Shown: in pieces, positions 52,751 through 64,000 of the stretch
Position numbering within the stretch: position 1 is the first letter of the stretch
Layout: every line of letters starts with the position of its first letter
Source of the DNA: Balanoglossus misakiensis
Lineage: Eukaryota; Hemichordata
Assembly: GCA_040954595.2 (NCBI GenBank)
Contig: CM082595.2
Coordinates: forward strand, 6,944,001-7,008,000
DNA: 64,000 nt
Reading direction: 5' to 3'
Made by a program: the position numbers and the translations under genes
The notes under the pieces: model-generated
Told to the model about the DNA's origin: nothing
The model's input: only the letters and a program-made list of their open reading frames with translations
The model's database searches: none

Positions 52751-53913
52751 TATGTATGTACGTAGTTCATAAGTTTGAAACAAGGAGGTGTACTTATTTT
52801 GTGATATTATGACACAAGGAATGATATTATGATACATTTAGGACTGGTGCATTTTACAAAATTCTCAAATCAACAGGAGAAATATGTTCAATGAAATTAT
52901 GATACATTCTCCCATACCAGCAGCCTGCACCTAGGTACAAAATCTAGACCAACTCAAACATGCAACCACTGAGAATGTATGACAAAAAGTTTATTTTCAA
53001 AAATTTTAGTGTGTGGTCATAGCGATAGGATAGAAAAAAAATTGGTGATGTTCTGTTGGGGCGGTATCTAACAATGCTAATAACTGCCATTAGGGGGTTG
53101 TTTATTTGTCTACCGCTCCCCTTATTACAATCCTTGAAGTCAATTATTTCTTTACAGTTTTGTTGTGAATGATGGCCCCACAGCAGCAAGAGTCAATCTT
53201 TTGTTGGCAACCCGACAGCAATTCTGACACCATTAGTAAACAGGCATTTTTGTTCTTTTGTTGTATATTAAGTGTTAAATCCAACAGATTTTGTAAGACC
53301 AAAAGCTAGACAAGTTTGTACAAGGTCGTCCTGGCACGCCGCCAAATATGGTTTTTTGTTACTCTCAAACAAGGTGGCATTGATCAGGTTTCCATGGTAT
53401 TCGATAGGCGATGATTGCTGATTCTGGCTCACAAAGAGAAGCCTGCAACCGACGCTTTGCGTACACAATTATAAATTAAAACCCACACAAGTCACAGTCG
53501 TGTTTTCTTGTCTGAGATGATGTATCTGGTGACCGGAGTTTTTACGAAAGTGACTTGCCTGTCATTCAAACACATAAACTGCTTTCAAATACGAAATGTA
53601 CTATATACAGTGTCTACAAGAAAGTGCAGATTTTGTTGCAAGTCCTTGAAAGCTACACCAGTGTTGGAATACAGCCAACTGACAAATTTCAAATCGTTTT
53701 CTTTTAACATACATATTCAAACAAGAAGCCTGTTAACTCCTAGACCTGATTTGAGTTTTAACAATCAGGGAGAAAAAACAAGAAAATGTGCATTTTGGCA
53801 AATTTGATACAGAATTTTATTAGTGAAATTAAATTTTCTTACTATGATTTATTGTTGTGTAACCAGTGTAGTATAGTAATCCAAGTAAATACAGAGATAC
53901 ATTGACCAAATAT

Positions 53914-54099
53914 ACACATGATGACTGACAATGAGGGCAACAGTGTATTTTGATGACCGAGGGCACTGCTAGTCACAACTAAAACAGTCTTGTTTTCCCG
54001 AGGGCATAGCCCGAGGGAAAACAGACTGTTTTGGTGTGACTGGCAGTCCCGAGGTCATTAAAAATACACTGTTGCCCGAATATGTCAGTCATCATGTGT
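53914..54099. repeat. Long hairpin HE
   Basis: 186 bp with arms of about 90 nt (ACACATGATGACTGAC at the left edge) and the core TTTTCCCGAGGGC-ATA-GCCCGAGGGAAAA. GA opposes GA beside the inner stem, and again at GACCGAGGG/CCCGAGGTC and near the outer end. It lies in the CCDC150 leader intron, 30 kb from the other four hairpins of this type. Confidence 0.85.
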
Positions 54100-54103
54100 T
54101 TTA

Positions 54104-54214
54104 TAACACACCAAACCGATCGAACTGATGCCCTGGGGAACAGTTCGAAATGACTAAGGTCACGTGACGTGGTATTGACGAATCACGATCGAGGGTTCGC
54201 TGCATGGTGTGTTA
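54104..54214. mobile_element. Short element with TAACACACCA ends
   Basis: Ends TAACACACCA and TGGTGTGTTA are perfect inverted repeats around 91 bp of GC-richer DNA containing GGTCACGTGACG. It abuts hairpin HE, and the two may be one insertion. Confidence 0.45.
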
Positions 54215-54395
54215 CAATACAAGATATAGCATGAAAAAATATGTCCATTTATGTAATTTTACAATTCATCATATTTATGGAAAGTTTGAATTTTGTCAGA
54301 AGGTATACTGCTATATTATCATTATATGCCATTTTTATGTAATAAAAAGCACTTTCTCTGTTGCTTTTAGGTCACAGTGATTGAAATTAACAGAA

Positions 54396-57300
54396 ATGTC
54401 CGACAACCTAAGACCTGTTATCCCGTCCAATAAAGGCCTCCCGCCTGCCACACAGACACTGGAAGTGTTGCAGCAGAGACTGAATTCTGCCGAAGTGGAC
54501 ACGATGAATTTAGTGCGCCAGCTACACGACATGGGACTGCACTCCGCAGCGGTGACGGAATCGCCCACCAAGGACATAGGGCTCCAACCGCCCCTCCCCC
54601 CGTTCCAGGTCAGCAACCCGGACATGGACGCGCTGTTGAAAAACTACGACAATATGGTGTCCCGCGTCTGCAAGACCGAGAGCACGATCCAGTCGCTGAA
54701 ACTCAACTTGTGTTCCATGCAGGCTGTGCACGACCTGAGCAAAAAGGAGACCGGCTCGCTGAGTGAGAAACTGGCGATTACCACTGAAGCGTACGATAAG
54801 GACACAAAGAAACTGACTCGCGAGTTGGCGCGAGCCCGCAAAGAACTCAAAGATACGCTAGACGAAAGAAATGGCTTGGAGGAAGATGTGAGAAGATTAT
54901 CGTCAGCTCTAGAAGTTGCTACAGCTGCAAAGGTGGGCACATTTCTTCTTTTTTTTTTGTCAGTGTTTTACGCATCTTGTAAATGTAAGCACTTTGTAAA
55001 TAATAGGCAAATTGGGAATTATTCTCAGAATTGTCTCGTGTTTTGTCTTGTAGACTGACTTGGCACTCAAGTATGAAGAAATCAAGTCAACGAAACAAAA
55101 GCTTAACAAGAGGCTGTTAGAAGTGAGTACTGTTGTACACACATTGTGCTCTGGAATTTTGATTATCCAAGTTCATTGCACTGATTAAAGGGACAACGTC
55201 TCTCTCTCTCTCGCTGTCCCTTTTCCCATTAATTATGTTTGATACAAGACACTGTTTATGTTATTCTACATGTGGATATATAGTGAATCAACGTTAGATA
55301 TGAGAGCAAAAATCTCGCCAAAATGAATAAATGGTAAACACTGATTATTCATTTTGGCGAGTTTTTCACTCTCGTGTCTACATGTACAAGTGGGATGAAA
55401 GTTGTGTGGTCGAACATTGGTTCACTACATATACACATGTACATTAACATAAACGGTGTTCTGTATCAAACAAAATTAATGGAAAAAGGGCAGCGAGAGA
55501 CAGACTTTGTCCCTTTAACCGACCATGGGTATACTATTGTGAAAGATAGCACTTCAGACTTTTTATTTTCTCTGGTGTTTACTTTGGAAGTTCTGTATTG
55601 TTTTAATTGCCATGTGTGACCTTTCTTATTTCATCTTAATGGGGAGTATAGATGAGAGGTGAACTAGCCCGGGAGGTCAGTCTGAGAGCCAGCCTGGAAG
55701 AGTCACATGCAACTTTGCTTCAACGGATCAAAGACATGGAGGGGGTCGTGGAGAGTGAGAGGTCGGAGGTGAGACTTGAACCCTAATACTATTGGGTGTC
55801 ATATCTGTTTAGAGTGTCAAGTCCCTTAAAATACGTATTTGCCACTTTTTCTTCAAAAACGTATTTTGACTGTCTTGACATGGCTCTCATACGTACTTAT
55901 ACACACTAGGCAGTCTGAGCCCTCTATAACATTTACCAAATCGCACTGGTTTGCACTGTATTGATCTGAGGGTCTTGTACAGGCCCTACTGATTAGCACA
56001 CACTTGGCTGTCTAACAGGCCTGGGAGCCTGGATTCTAGGCACTTACATGTAACAGGAAATACAGAAATGTTTTCGAACACAAACATATCCAGGAATTGT
56101 TATTCAGGTTATAGTGACCATTTTCTCAGAATGTTGGTGTTTTTGCAAACCATCTGGTATGCCAGGAACTTTCAGTACGTCATATCGCGACCAGATGTTA
56201 ATATCCAGTGTCCTTGTAGACGAAAGTGTAGACAACAAGTGTATTCACATCCGCTGGAAAATACGCAAATTAACTGATTCCTTGTGTTGCATGCTAACAT
56301 CTACCTGTTACAATGTGCTTTCCGTAAATCGTATGTTTGTGCACTTGAAGTGAAAACATAACTTCAAAGAAACTCCTGTAGGTCATTGTGTGACCTTTCT
56401 GAAATACTATTCAAGGCTGTAGTGTTGGTCCACAGTTGATGCTTGTGGGATTTGCCAAAGCAAAAGATTGTATTTTGACAAGCCTGACTTTCCATTCTGT
56501 GTTGATGTCATTTCAATTTTCATCACCCTTCACCAGGTGAAGACACTCTCCAACGACTGCAGCATTCTCAGGAAGGAAGGAGTGAAGGTGAAACAGGAAA
56601 ATAAACGAGAGCACCAACTCCGCGAGCATCTGGAGCATGCCATCAAGCAACTTGGTCAGGAAATAGGTGAATAAGAAATCATTCCCTCACTTCCTTTGAC
56701 AGTGGTATGGTCCTTTTGGTTATGATACAGAAAGAGAACAGTCAGCTGCAGATTTTATGATGAAGGCAGGGGTATAGTATAATGTATAATGTGTTTTAAA
56801 AGCACCTCTCAGTTGAATAACCCCAGCCTCCATCCCTCCCCCATCATCCCACCCTCCCCCAACCCTTTCACTGTATCTGTGTAGCTGTTCTGTTATGTTG
56901 CTTTAGTAATATGTTATTCAGATATTAGAAAAATGTGCCATTTTCTTTTTACAGAAGAAAAAAATAAACAACTCAGGGATGTAAAGGAAGAAAACAAGGT
57001 TTGTTGTTAGAGAATAATTTGATCACTGTTCTCTCCCAGTATTGATGTTACTTCCTCCATTCAATGAACTCAGCACTGAATAATCATTATCGCTCAGGTG
57101 ACAGTTTGGTTTGTGTTTTGTTACTCGTCAGTGATTATGTGTGGGTCATTGTTAGGAAACTGGATGACTTTGACGTCATTCAGGTTGTTTTTTGCTAAGC
57201 AGGATATTTTGGTGAGCTGCCTGTCTGTTTACTGTCATAAGATGTGTTTTCATGTTGGCTACACAATTGTGGGAGTCACATGTGTGTGGTTGGGAAGCCT

Positions 57301-60300
57301 TGCCTTGCATCATACATGTCAATCAGAACCACACTAATTATTGTTCACATTGTATTTTGCGCAGGTGTCTTCAGCAACAATATTTGCAATGAAGAAAGAA
57401 ACGATTGAGATGAGAAACGAAATGGAGCAACTCAGAAAAGAGAAGGAGGAAGCGCAGGTGAGAGTTTCCATAACACTCCTGTGTTATCTGTCCATCCATT
57501 AACTGCAGCTTTTATTCTCTCATAAGTTTCTTTCAAACTAAAGGGTTAAAGGGACAAAGTCTCTCGCTGCCCTTTACCATTAATTATGTTTGATGCAAGA
57601 CACCGTTCATGTTATTGTACATGTGGATATATAGTGAATCAACGTTCGACCACACACAACTTCCATCCAGCTTGTAGGATATGAGAGTAAAAACTCGCCC
57701 AAAATGAATAAAAGGTAGAGAATGATTATTCATTTTGAGAGTATTTTCACTTTCGTATCTACAAGCAGGATGGATGTTGTGTGTGGTTGAACGTTCATTC
57801 ACTATATATCCACATGTAGAATAACATAAACTGTGTCTTTTACCAAACATAATTAATGGAAAAAGGGCAGGAATAGAGAGACTTTGTCCCTTTAATTCTC
57901 AGGATATTGAATTTCATTGTGAGCAAAAAGTTGCCCCTTTAGCACCACACACGATTGTTTCCCAGGTGCAAGTCTTCCTGTCTAAAAAAAATTACTTCCT
58001 GTAATAAGGCAAAGCAAAACTCCCATCTAGGCTTTCTAATGATGGAGCCATATCGCTGGTTACCATGACTACTATGACCACCACTGTCGAAAGAAAGACC
58101 ACTAACTTTTTGTCCTAAGGTTTATTGCCATTCCCTTCTTTCGGATTATATTTTTTAAATATATTTTTTTTCCAAATTTGTTATTTTGACAATTTTATTA
58201 CAATTATTCTATTTGCAGGCAACTCTTGAACAGCTGGAAACAGAAAATAAAGAAGTCCATGAGGCCTTAAAAACAGCAACAATGGAAAACGCCAAGTTGG
58301 TGGAAGAGAATAAAAAATCTCTAGAGGTATTGACATTTTTTTATTGAGAGGGTATACTGTAAAACATTTTATTTTTGCAAGTTGAAATTTTCGCGATATC
58401 GAGAGAGGCCACTGTTTCGCGAGTATTAATTTTCGCGTTCTCTTATTTCATTCATGCATCGTTATCATCAAAAACAATTTACGCGACTTTTTATATTCAC
58501 GCTATTTTGGCTCTCGTGTATATCGCAAAAATTTATTGCTCGTGAAAATAAAGTGTTGTACAGTATACAGTGTGTTGTTTTCCTTGATTAAAGATATACA
58601 GTCACCTCCAATTTACATACGCTCATATATGGCTCAAATGGCATATTTAAGTGTTCTAAAGAACATATGGTGATGCTCTTTTTTCGTGTGTGCCACCCAC
58701 TGAAAATCTATGATTGGCTAGATCCCAATTTGCTATGGTAACTATAGCTAATTTTCCATAGGTGACCGTATACTTTTAATTGGCCATGTATTTTTATTGA
58801 GTACATGAGAATATTTTCAATGTGATGCATGTATTTCTGTTTGTCCTTGTTTGGAACAGACACAGAAGAAGTCAGTGTATTCGGAGCTGGAAGAGAAAAT
58901 GAAGGCACTTGTAGAACAGAGCAATGAAGACAGACAAGCAAAGCAAGCGGCAGAGAAGAAAATGTGAGTGATGTCAGTTTTCTTCTCACCAATATTGTTA
59001 ACCCAAAAACACCGTGTGTAATGTTACTGGCATAAAGTCTCTTACTTTTCCTGTTGGAATGTGTTTGTTATGTTGGAGACTTTCTGCATGTTATTGTTTA
59101 TCCTGGCTTACAGGGCACAGTAGTTTTTTTCAAGCAACCCCTGTAGCTACAACTGCAGTATTCCAATCCATACATGGTGTGATATCAATATTGGGACGTA
59201 GACTTTGATGAATTTGTATTCGCCATTTTCATTATTACACTATACTGCACTCAACTTTCACCAGAAAAACTCTGTTTAAGATTATTGTAGTGATATTTAG
59301 AAACTCCTGGTAAAATATTATTGTGCTCAGAAGTTTATCATTGTTGCAGAAACGCATATGCTCAATTTCTCACAGCAATGAACTGCAAACAGACGTGGAA
59401 ATCACCAAAGCAAGACTGCAGAATGAGGAGGACAAATCCAAGAAAGATAGGGAGGCCCTAGAGAGTGCCTTAGATCAGCTCAAAGATGAACTCTTGTGTA
59501 TTCAGAAAGACAAAGAGACAGCGATGAAAGACAAGGAGAATTTACTGGAAGAAGTGAGTGAGAATTACATGTATATTTGACCTTAAAGAGACAAAGTGTC
59601 TCTCTCGCTGCCCCTTTTCCATTAATTATGTTTGATACAAGTCACCGTTTATGTTATTCTACATGTGGATATATAGTGAATGAACGTTTGACCACACACA
59701 ATTTCCATCCCGTTTTTAGGATATATGTATGACAGTAGACATCTTGCCAAAACGAATAAATGGTAAAGCCTGATTATTCATTTTGGCGATTTTTTCACTG
59801 TTGTGTTTACAAGCAGGATGAAACTTGGAAGTAGTGTGTGGTCAAACGTTGGTTCACTATATATCCATATGATGACATAAACAGTGTCTTGAATCACACA
59901 TAATTAATGGAAAAAAGGGCAGCGAGAGAGAGACTTTGTCCCTTTCAAACTCCATGAAAAGTTAAATACTGCCTCAACTAAGTTCATGTTCTGAATCTTG
60001 TATCATGGCTTTTTATTTCTCAGGTGAACCAGGCTGTGGATGGCATGTCTGAAGAAAGGAATAAACTCCAGGAAGAGCTGGCTCAGGCTAAACTGGATCT
60101 ATCCAGTTTGAACCAGGAGAAGGCGCAGATGGAACAGGAAAATTCCAGATTGATGGAGAGAATGGGAGCTGTTGAACAACAACAGGTAAGGAACTGTGGG
60201 TGATTAAAGCATGCATGTGACAGAGTTATGGGTTGATCTTTGACCTATAGGTGTCCCGTGCATAGTAGATAAACAATAAAGCACTGTAAAATACGCGAGA

Positions 60301-63300
60301 GCCAAAATAGCGTGAAAAGAAAAAGTCGCATACATTTTTTTTTAAGATAACGACTGCAGTGAATGAAATAAGAGAACACGAAAATTTATACTTGCAAAAC
60401 AGTTGCCTCTTTTTATATTGTGAAAATTTCCTGTCGCGAAAACAGGGCCAAGCCATTCTTAGTCTTAGCTACATGTGTAGCTGATCAGAAAAGAACACTT
60501 GATCTAGATCATAGCAGTCCAAAATATTATGAATAAGTGTGTATTGAAATACCTACCAGGGGTATACTTTAGCACTAGTTTGCACACTTGATCTTGTTTA
60601 TACTACTGTCTGTTTAAATTCTTAGGTACACCAATTTATGTTATTGCTGTTCAGTGTACAATTTGTGTTTACCTGTTTCTCATAAACAGCAAGCACAGAG
60701 CCAAGTAGAGAACGCCATGAAAGAGATGCTGGAAAGTAAGAACCGACTGGCCTACGAGAAAGGAAGACTTCAGACCAAAGTGGACCAACTCCAGGAAGAG
60801 CTAAGTGCCATGGCTAATACCAAGACCGAGGGCGTTCAACTCAAGAAAATGAATACTATGCTCGAAACAAAATTTACCAAGGTAAAAATTAATTAGTGGC
60901 GTAACGATCTAAAGACAAACAATAAGTATTGTAATGTACCTTGTTCAACTGAAATTTGGCCCAAAATTCATTTTTTTTTTCTCTCTCTCTCTCTCTTCTA
61001 GACTAATGCTGACTTGAGTACAGCTAAAATACAGATACAGCGATTAGAAACTCAACTGAAACAGGTGAGATCTGGATTCCCTCTCCTTCATGGGTGAAAA
61101 ATAAATAGAAGCATGAACGTTTTCTGTAAATATTGGAAATACTAGTGAAACCCTTGTATTTGAACTTTCAAACAATATTTTGGTAGATAGCAAATACTTC
61201 GGATTTTTTAAGGTGGTATTGACATACACATGTCTTAGTATTGAGATTTCGCCTGCCCTTGCTTTCAGCTTCAATCGCAGTCTGACAGGAAGGAGAAAGA
61301 CTTCGCCATGGCCATACAAGCCCGAGACGAAGCTTTGAAAGAAGGTCAACGACTCCTGGGTCACATCGAGGCAGTGGAAGAACGGGAGAGACAAAAGGTA
61401 AGTTGTTTATTGCCATCTATTGTAGCTGTAATAGTCCTACATGTACTCCAGAAATCCAAAAAGTAGCCCTCACAAGCGGGTTACAGTAAAACTCCAATTA
61501 TCCGAATTGTTTTGTTATCTGCACTGCTGTCATGTCCCCCAAACAGTTCTATTGTTTACAATCGTTATCCGGATAACCGAACTGTCTGCATATCTGAACA
61601 AAATCAATGTCCCCCTGTCAGTTCGGATAATTGGAGTTTTACTGTACTGCAGTGTTCTCTATGGAAAATATACACAGGATTCGTCACATGAGAACAGTAC
61701 AATACACATGGGTGGGTGCGTTCTAGTCTGGTCCCCTGCCCCAATCCCACCGCTGGCTGCACTACGCTAAAGGAAAGGATCAGGCATGGCCGTTTGAAAG
61801 CATGGCTCTCATTGGCCTACGGACATTGGAGGCATCCATCTTGTTTATGATCACATGGTCTTTGTTTCATTTCAATATACTGGCCAGGTTTTTGGCCAAG
61901 ATCGGCCCGTACCTGACCCCTTTCCGTTAAACCCCGGTGCGGGGTATAAAAGACCCCCCAAATCAGTGGCGAATCTTAATGCCGTTTGACTGACAACAGA
62001 CAACACCAACGATCTTGGCTCTATGAAAATCGGCCCAAACAGGTCCAAGCATAAAGAATTACACCACACAACGACAGTAGTTGGCTTTATAAACACTCAC
62101 AACATAAAGTTATCGACGAAAAAGTACACGAGCTTATGAAACAACAATGATTTTGGGAGAAATCTGGTTTCAGTGCTTTTCAGAAGCGTCCCTGGGAAAC
62201 AATAACCACGCCATTCAAACAGTTGTCAATCGCGTGGAAGTGTGAAGTGTTCAATTATTTTCTGTGTACATGAGAGCAATTACACAGTCATTATGCACGA
62301 CGACCACTCCCAAATAAACAACTATACAAACACACGTTAATCCGAACCCCAGGACTTTCCGCACCGGGGTTTAAGCGTAGCACAGCCAGCTGTGAGAATG
62401 GGGCAGGGGACCAGACCAGGTGTGTTCGTAAGAATACTCAAATTTCATTGTCTGTTTTGGACACATTTGTTTTGTTTATACTATGGTACACACAAACTCC
62501 TGGGTTCACCTATTCTATTTTGTTTTTATTTTCTGATTTTTCACTTTTGTAAATTTTTGCAAACCCCAGGTGCACAGTCTGCAGAGAAGCCTGGCGGACG
62601 CTAAAGAGGACAACGCCAAGATTGCAGCAACTTTGGAGAGTGTGATGGGCTCTCATGGACAGCTACAGAACACTGTGGAGAGCCTTCAGACTGAGCTGGG
62701 AAGAAAAGACTGTGAGATGATGGCCCTGAAAAGCGACAGGTAATAAGACTGCTGTTGCCTTGTTTGTGAAAGTATTTCAGTGATGGCATTTGGCTACGGT
62801 AAAACGGGTTATTTTCGCGACAGGAAATTTTCACGATATCAAAAGAGGCAACTGTTACGCGAGGATTAATTTTCGCGTTTTCTTATTTCATTTACTGCAT
62901 CGTTATCACCGAAAATCATTTTACGCGACTTTTTATTTTCGGTTCTCACGTATTTCACGAAAATTAATTGCTTGCGAAAATAGCCCGTTTTAGAGTATGT
63001 GTCTGAATAGGCAGCAGGTTCTAAAATGGCAAATTTGTTTGACATGTTGTACCCATGCAAAGGATGTGAGATGAGTTGTGACTGTAACAACCAATGATTA
63101 AGCATCAGAATATTGTCAGATGTGAGTGACGTGGTCCCTTTACCCCTTCTACCATAATGGTTTGACCCGAATCCACTGTTTTCTATGATAGAAGTGGACC
63201 TCTAAAGAGGTAACCGTGGGTAACAGGGTTTATGAATCCATAGTACACGTACTTTGATGTTTCAATTTCACACTTGATGTTTGTGTCTTGCAGGCAGAAC

Positions 63301-63856
63301 GGTCAGCATTCTGTGTTTGAACTGCAGAATGAAGTGCAAAACCTGCACAATAAACTTCTTAATATGGAAACCATGGAAAATAGTGAGGTATGGTTCATCT
63401 TGCTGTTGTATAAAACATCTAGTCACTCTTGTGTTTAGTGAGAGAAGTTAATTTAATGATACAGGTCTGGAGTACCACAAGCAACAATATTTTTGGATGT
63501 GTACTTCAATAATCTATCTGTCTTTTATATGTAGTTGTCAAAAAACTGAACAAAGAAGGGTACATGTATTTCACGAGTGACCTTTTCAAATACCGCACAG
63601 AATGCACTTGTAATTTGATAAGATTTCTGTAAAAGGTAAATATTGTTAAAAAATAACAGAAAATGTAACTGCCAAATCTGTGACAGGTTGAACCGCTGAG
63701 ACGTTCGTTAGAAAAAGCCAAACAAGACAACATCAAGATGGCAGCGTCTGTGGAGGAAGTGTTGCAGTCCAACACCCGGCTGCAGGTCAGCGTGGAGAAA
63801 CTGCAGAACGAGCTGCAGCAGAAAGATCACCATCTACGCATGATCAAAGATCAAAG
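54396..63856 (+). CDS. CCDC150: CCDC150-like coiled-coil protein, 3' end beyond the window
   Basis: Sixteen coding exons in consistent phase: 54396-54932, 55054-55122, 55652-55768, 56537-56666, 56955-56998, 57365-57457, 58219-58326, 58860-58963, 59376-59553, 60024-60185, 60690-60881, 61002-61064, 61269-61397, 62570-62739, 63294-63387, 63687-63856; about 786 residues so far. The ATG at 54396 (MSDNLRPVIPSNKG) follows a leader acceptor. Near the N-terminus TLEVLQQRL and NYDNMVSRVCKTESTIQSLK match CCDC150, as does SKNRLAYEKGRLQTKVDQLQ in exon 11. Nearly all the rest is heptad coiled coil rich in E, K, Q and L. CCDC150 has no well-defined function. Exons 14 and 16 are homologous duplicates. Ten MITEs or hairpins sit in its introns. 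Confidence 0.8.
55185..55518. mobile_element. TTAA foldback MITE, copy 7
   Basis: In CCDC150 intron 2 of the model. The left arm has lost the ACACACAACTTCCATCC segment that the right arm partly keeps (GTGGGATGAAAGTTGTGTGG). Confidence 0.8.
57546..57895. mobile_element. TTAA foldback MITE, copy 8
   Basis: Full-length, in CCDC150 intron 6. The left end has a shortened CT run (GTCTCTCGCTGCCC). Confidence 0.8.
58357..58563. mobile_element. TCGCGATATCGAGAGAGG-family MITE, copy 4
   Basis: TATA at the left border and TATA at the right. Ends CTGTAAAACATTTTATTTTT and AAAGTGTTGTACAG. Lies 30 bp after CCDC150 exon 7. Confidence 0.75.
59583..59946. mobile_element. TTAA foldback MITE, copy 9
   Basis: The right border is TTTC instead of TTAA, so one target copy has decayed. 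It begins 30 bp after CCDC150 exon 9. Confidence 0.75.
60284..60446. mobile_element. TCGCGATATCGAGAGAGG-family MITE, copy 5 (degraded)
   Basis: The left end is deleted after CACTGTAAAA and the right end is cut at GTCGCGAAAACAGGG. The core is diverged (CCTCTTTTTATATTGTG). Confidence 0.6.
61484..61644. mobile_element. TA-flanked MITE with perfect 23-bp ends
   Basis: Starts CAGTAAAACTCCAATTATCC; its 23-bp end is repeated exactly in inverse orientation at the right. TA lies on both sides (61482-61483, 61645-61646). The perfect ends suggest recent activity. Confidence 0.85.
61726..62416. mobile_element. 691-bp element with 18-bp perfect ends and an internal TATA box
   Basis: GTCTGGTCCCCTGCCCCA is an exact inverse of the right end; the homology continues imperfectly to about 45 bp (CTGGCTG, CTACGCT). 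Inside, CGGGGTATAAAAGACC places a TATA box at 61945-61952, and a second inverted word, AACCCCGGTGCGG, recurs near 62361-62372. No long frame. It lies in the intron between CCDC150 exons 13 and 14. Confidence 0.65.
62797..62995. mobile_element. TCGCGATATCGAGAGAGG-family MITE, copy 6
   Basis: TA at both borders. Ends CGGTAAAACGGGTTATTTTC and AATAGCCCGTTTTAGAG, both with GGG/CCC instead of the usual ATG. The change in one end is matched by the other. Confidence 0.75.
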
Positions 63857-64000
63857 GTGAGATGGACCGTCAATAATAGTGCAGCAGCTAAGTTATGATA
63901 AATTCATGAAGAATTATCAACAAGATATATTGGAGAGTTCGCAACCCCTTTTCGCATATTCAGAGTGTTGGAAAATTCTCAGAACAGAAATTCCTAGACT

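Noticed and set aside
53268-53468. Minus-strand 66-codon frame ending KSVGFNT
   Set aside because: It looks protein-like but has no clear splice acceptor, no recognised family and no companion exon.

Overview
This is eukaryotic nuclear DNA: multi-exon genes with GT-AG introns of a few hundred to about 2 kb, AT-rich intergenic DNA and many MITEs, with no bacterial-type operons. The gene set and repeat types point to a marine invertebrate, most likely a non-vertebrate deuterostome or lophotrochozoan. I cannot name the species.

Layout. 1-9500: an array of one 1.2-2.2 kb interspersed repeat whose 239-bp subrepeats each carry nuclear-receptor half-sites, and whose units end in perfect GC-rich hairpins. 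9.9-10.3 kb: an inverted repeat with a CTCF-like core. 14.8-10.4 kb (minus): a phase-consistent gene encoding signal peptide, GT4-like glycosyltransferase, TRADD-N-like domain and membrane anchor. 15.4-18.1 kb: a truncated LTR retrotransposon with a tRNA-Pro primer binding site, then a decayed Pif1-type helicase. 18.55-24.1 kb: a TTAA-flanked MITE, then a 4.8 kb composite bounded by inverted tandem arrays with G/C homopolymer tracts. Between the arrays lie a KIAA1958/Crypton-like fragment, a CXC cysteine-rich fragment and four unusual hairpins. 24.9-28.5 kb (plus): a cationic amino acid transporter (SLC7 CAT type) lacking its first exons. 35.0-45.1 kb (minus): a full-length ephexin-family Rho GEF in 14 coding exons. 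54.4-63.9 kb (plus): a CCDC150-like coiled-coil gene running off the window.

The transporter and the Rho GEF are convergent. The Rho GEF and CCDC150 are divergent, with promoter-like ETS and NRF1/YY1-like motifs between them at about 50.5 and 51.7 kb. Introns of these two genes are loaded with three MITE families: a TTAA-flanked foldback family (nine copies), a family with TCGCGATATCGAGAGAGG-type cores (six copies), and TA-flanked elements beginning CAGTVAA. One unit of the 5' array sits alone in a Rho GEF intron.

The most unusual items are the glycosyltransferase/TRADD-N-like membrane protein, five long hairpins with different arms but the same G-A-mismatch core, the DR1/DR4 half-site arrays, and the composite element at 19.3-24.1 kb. 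Splice junctions and domain calls come from reading the sequence by eye; no database search was run.
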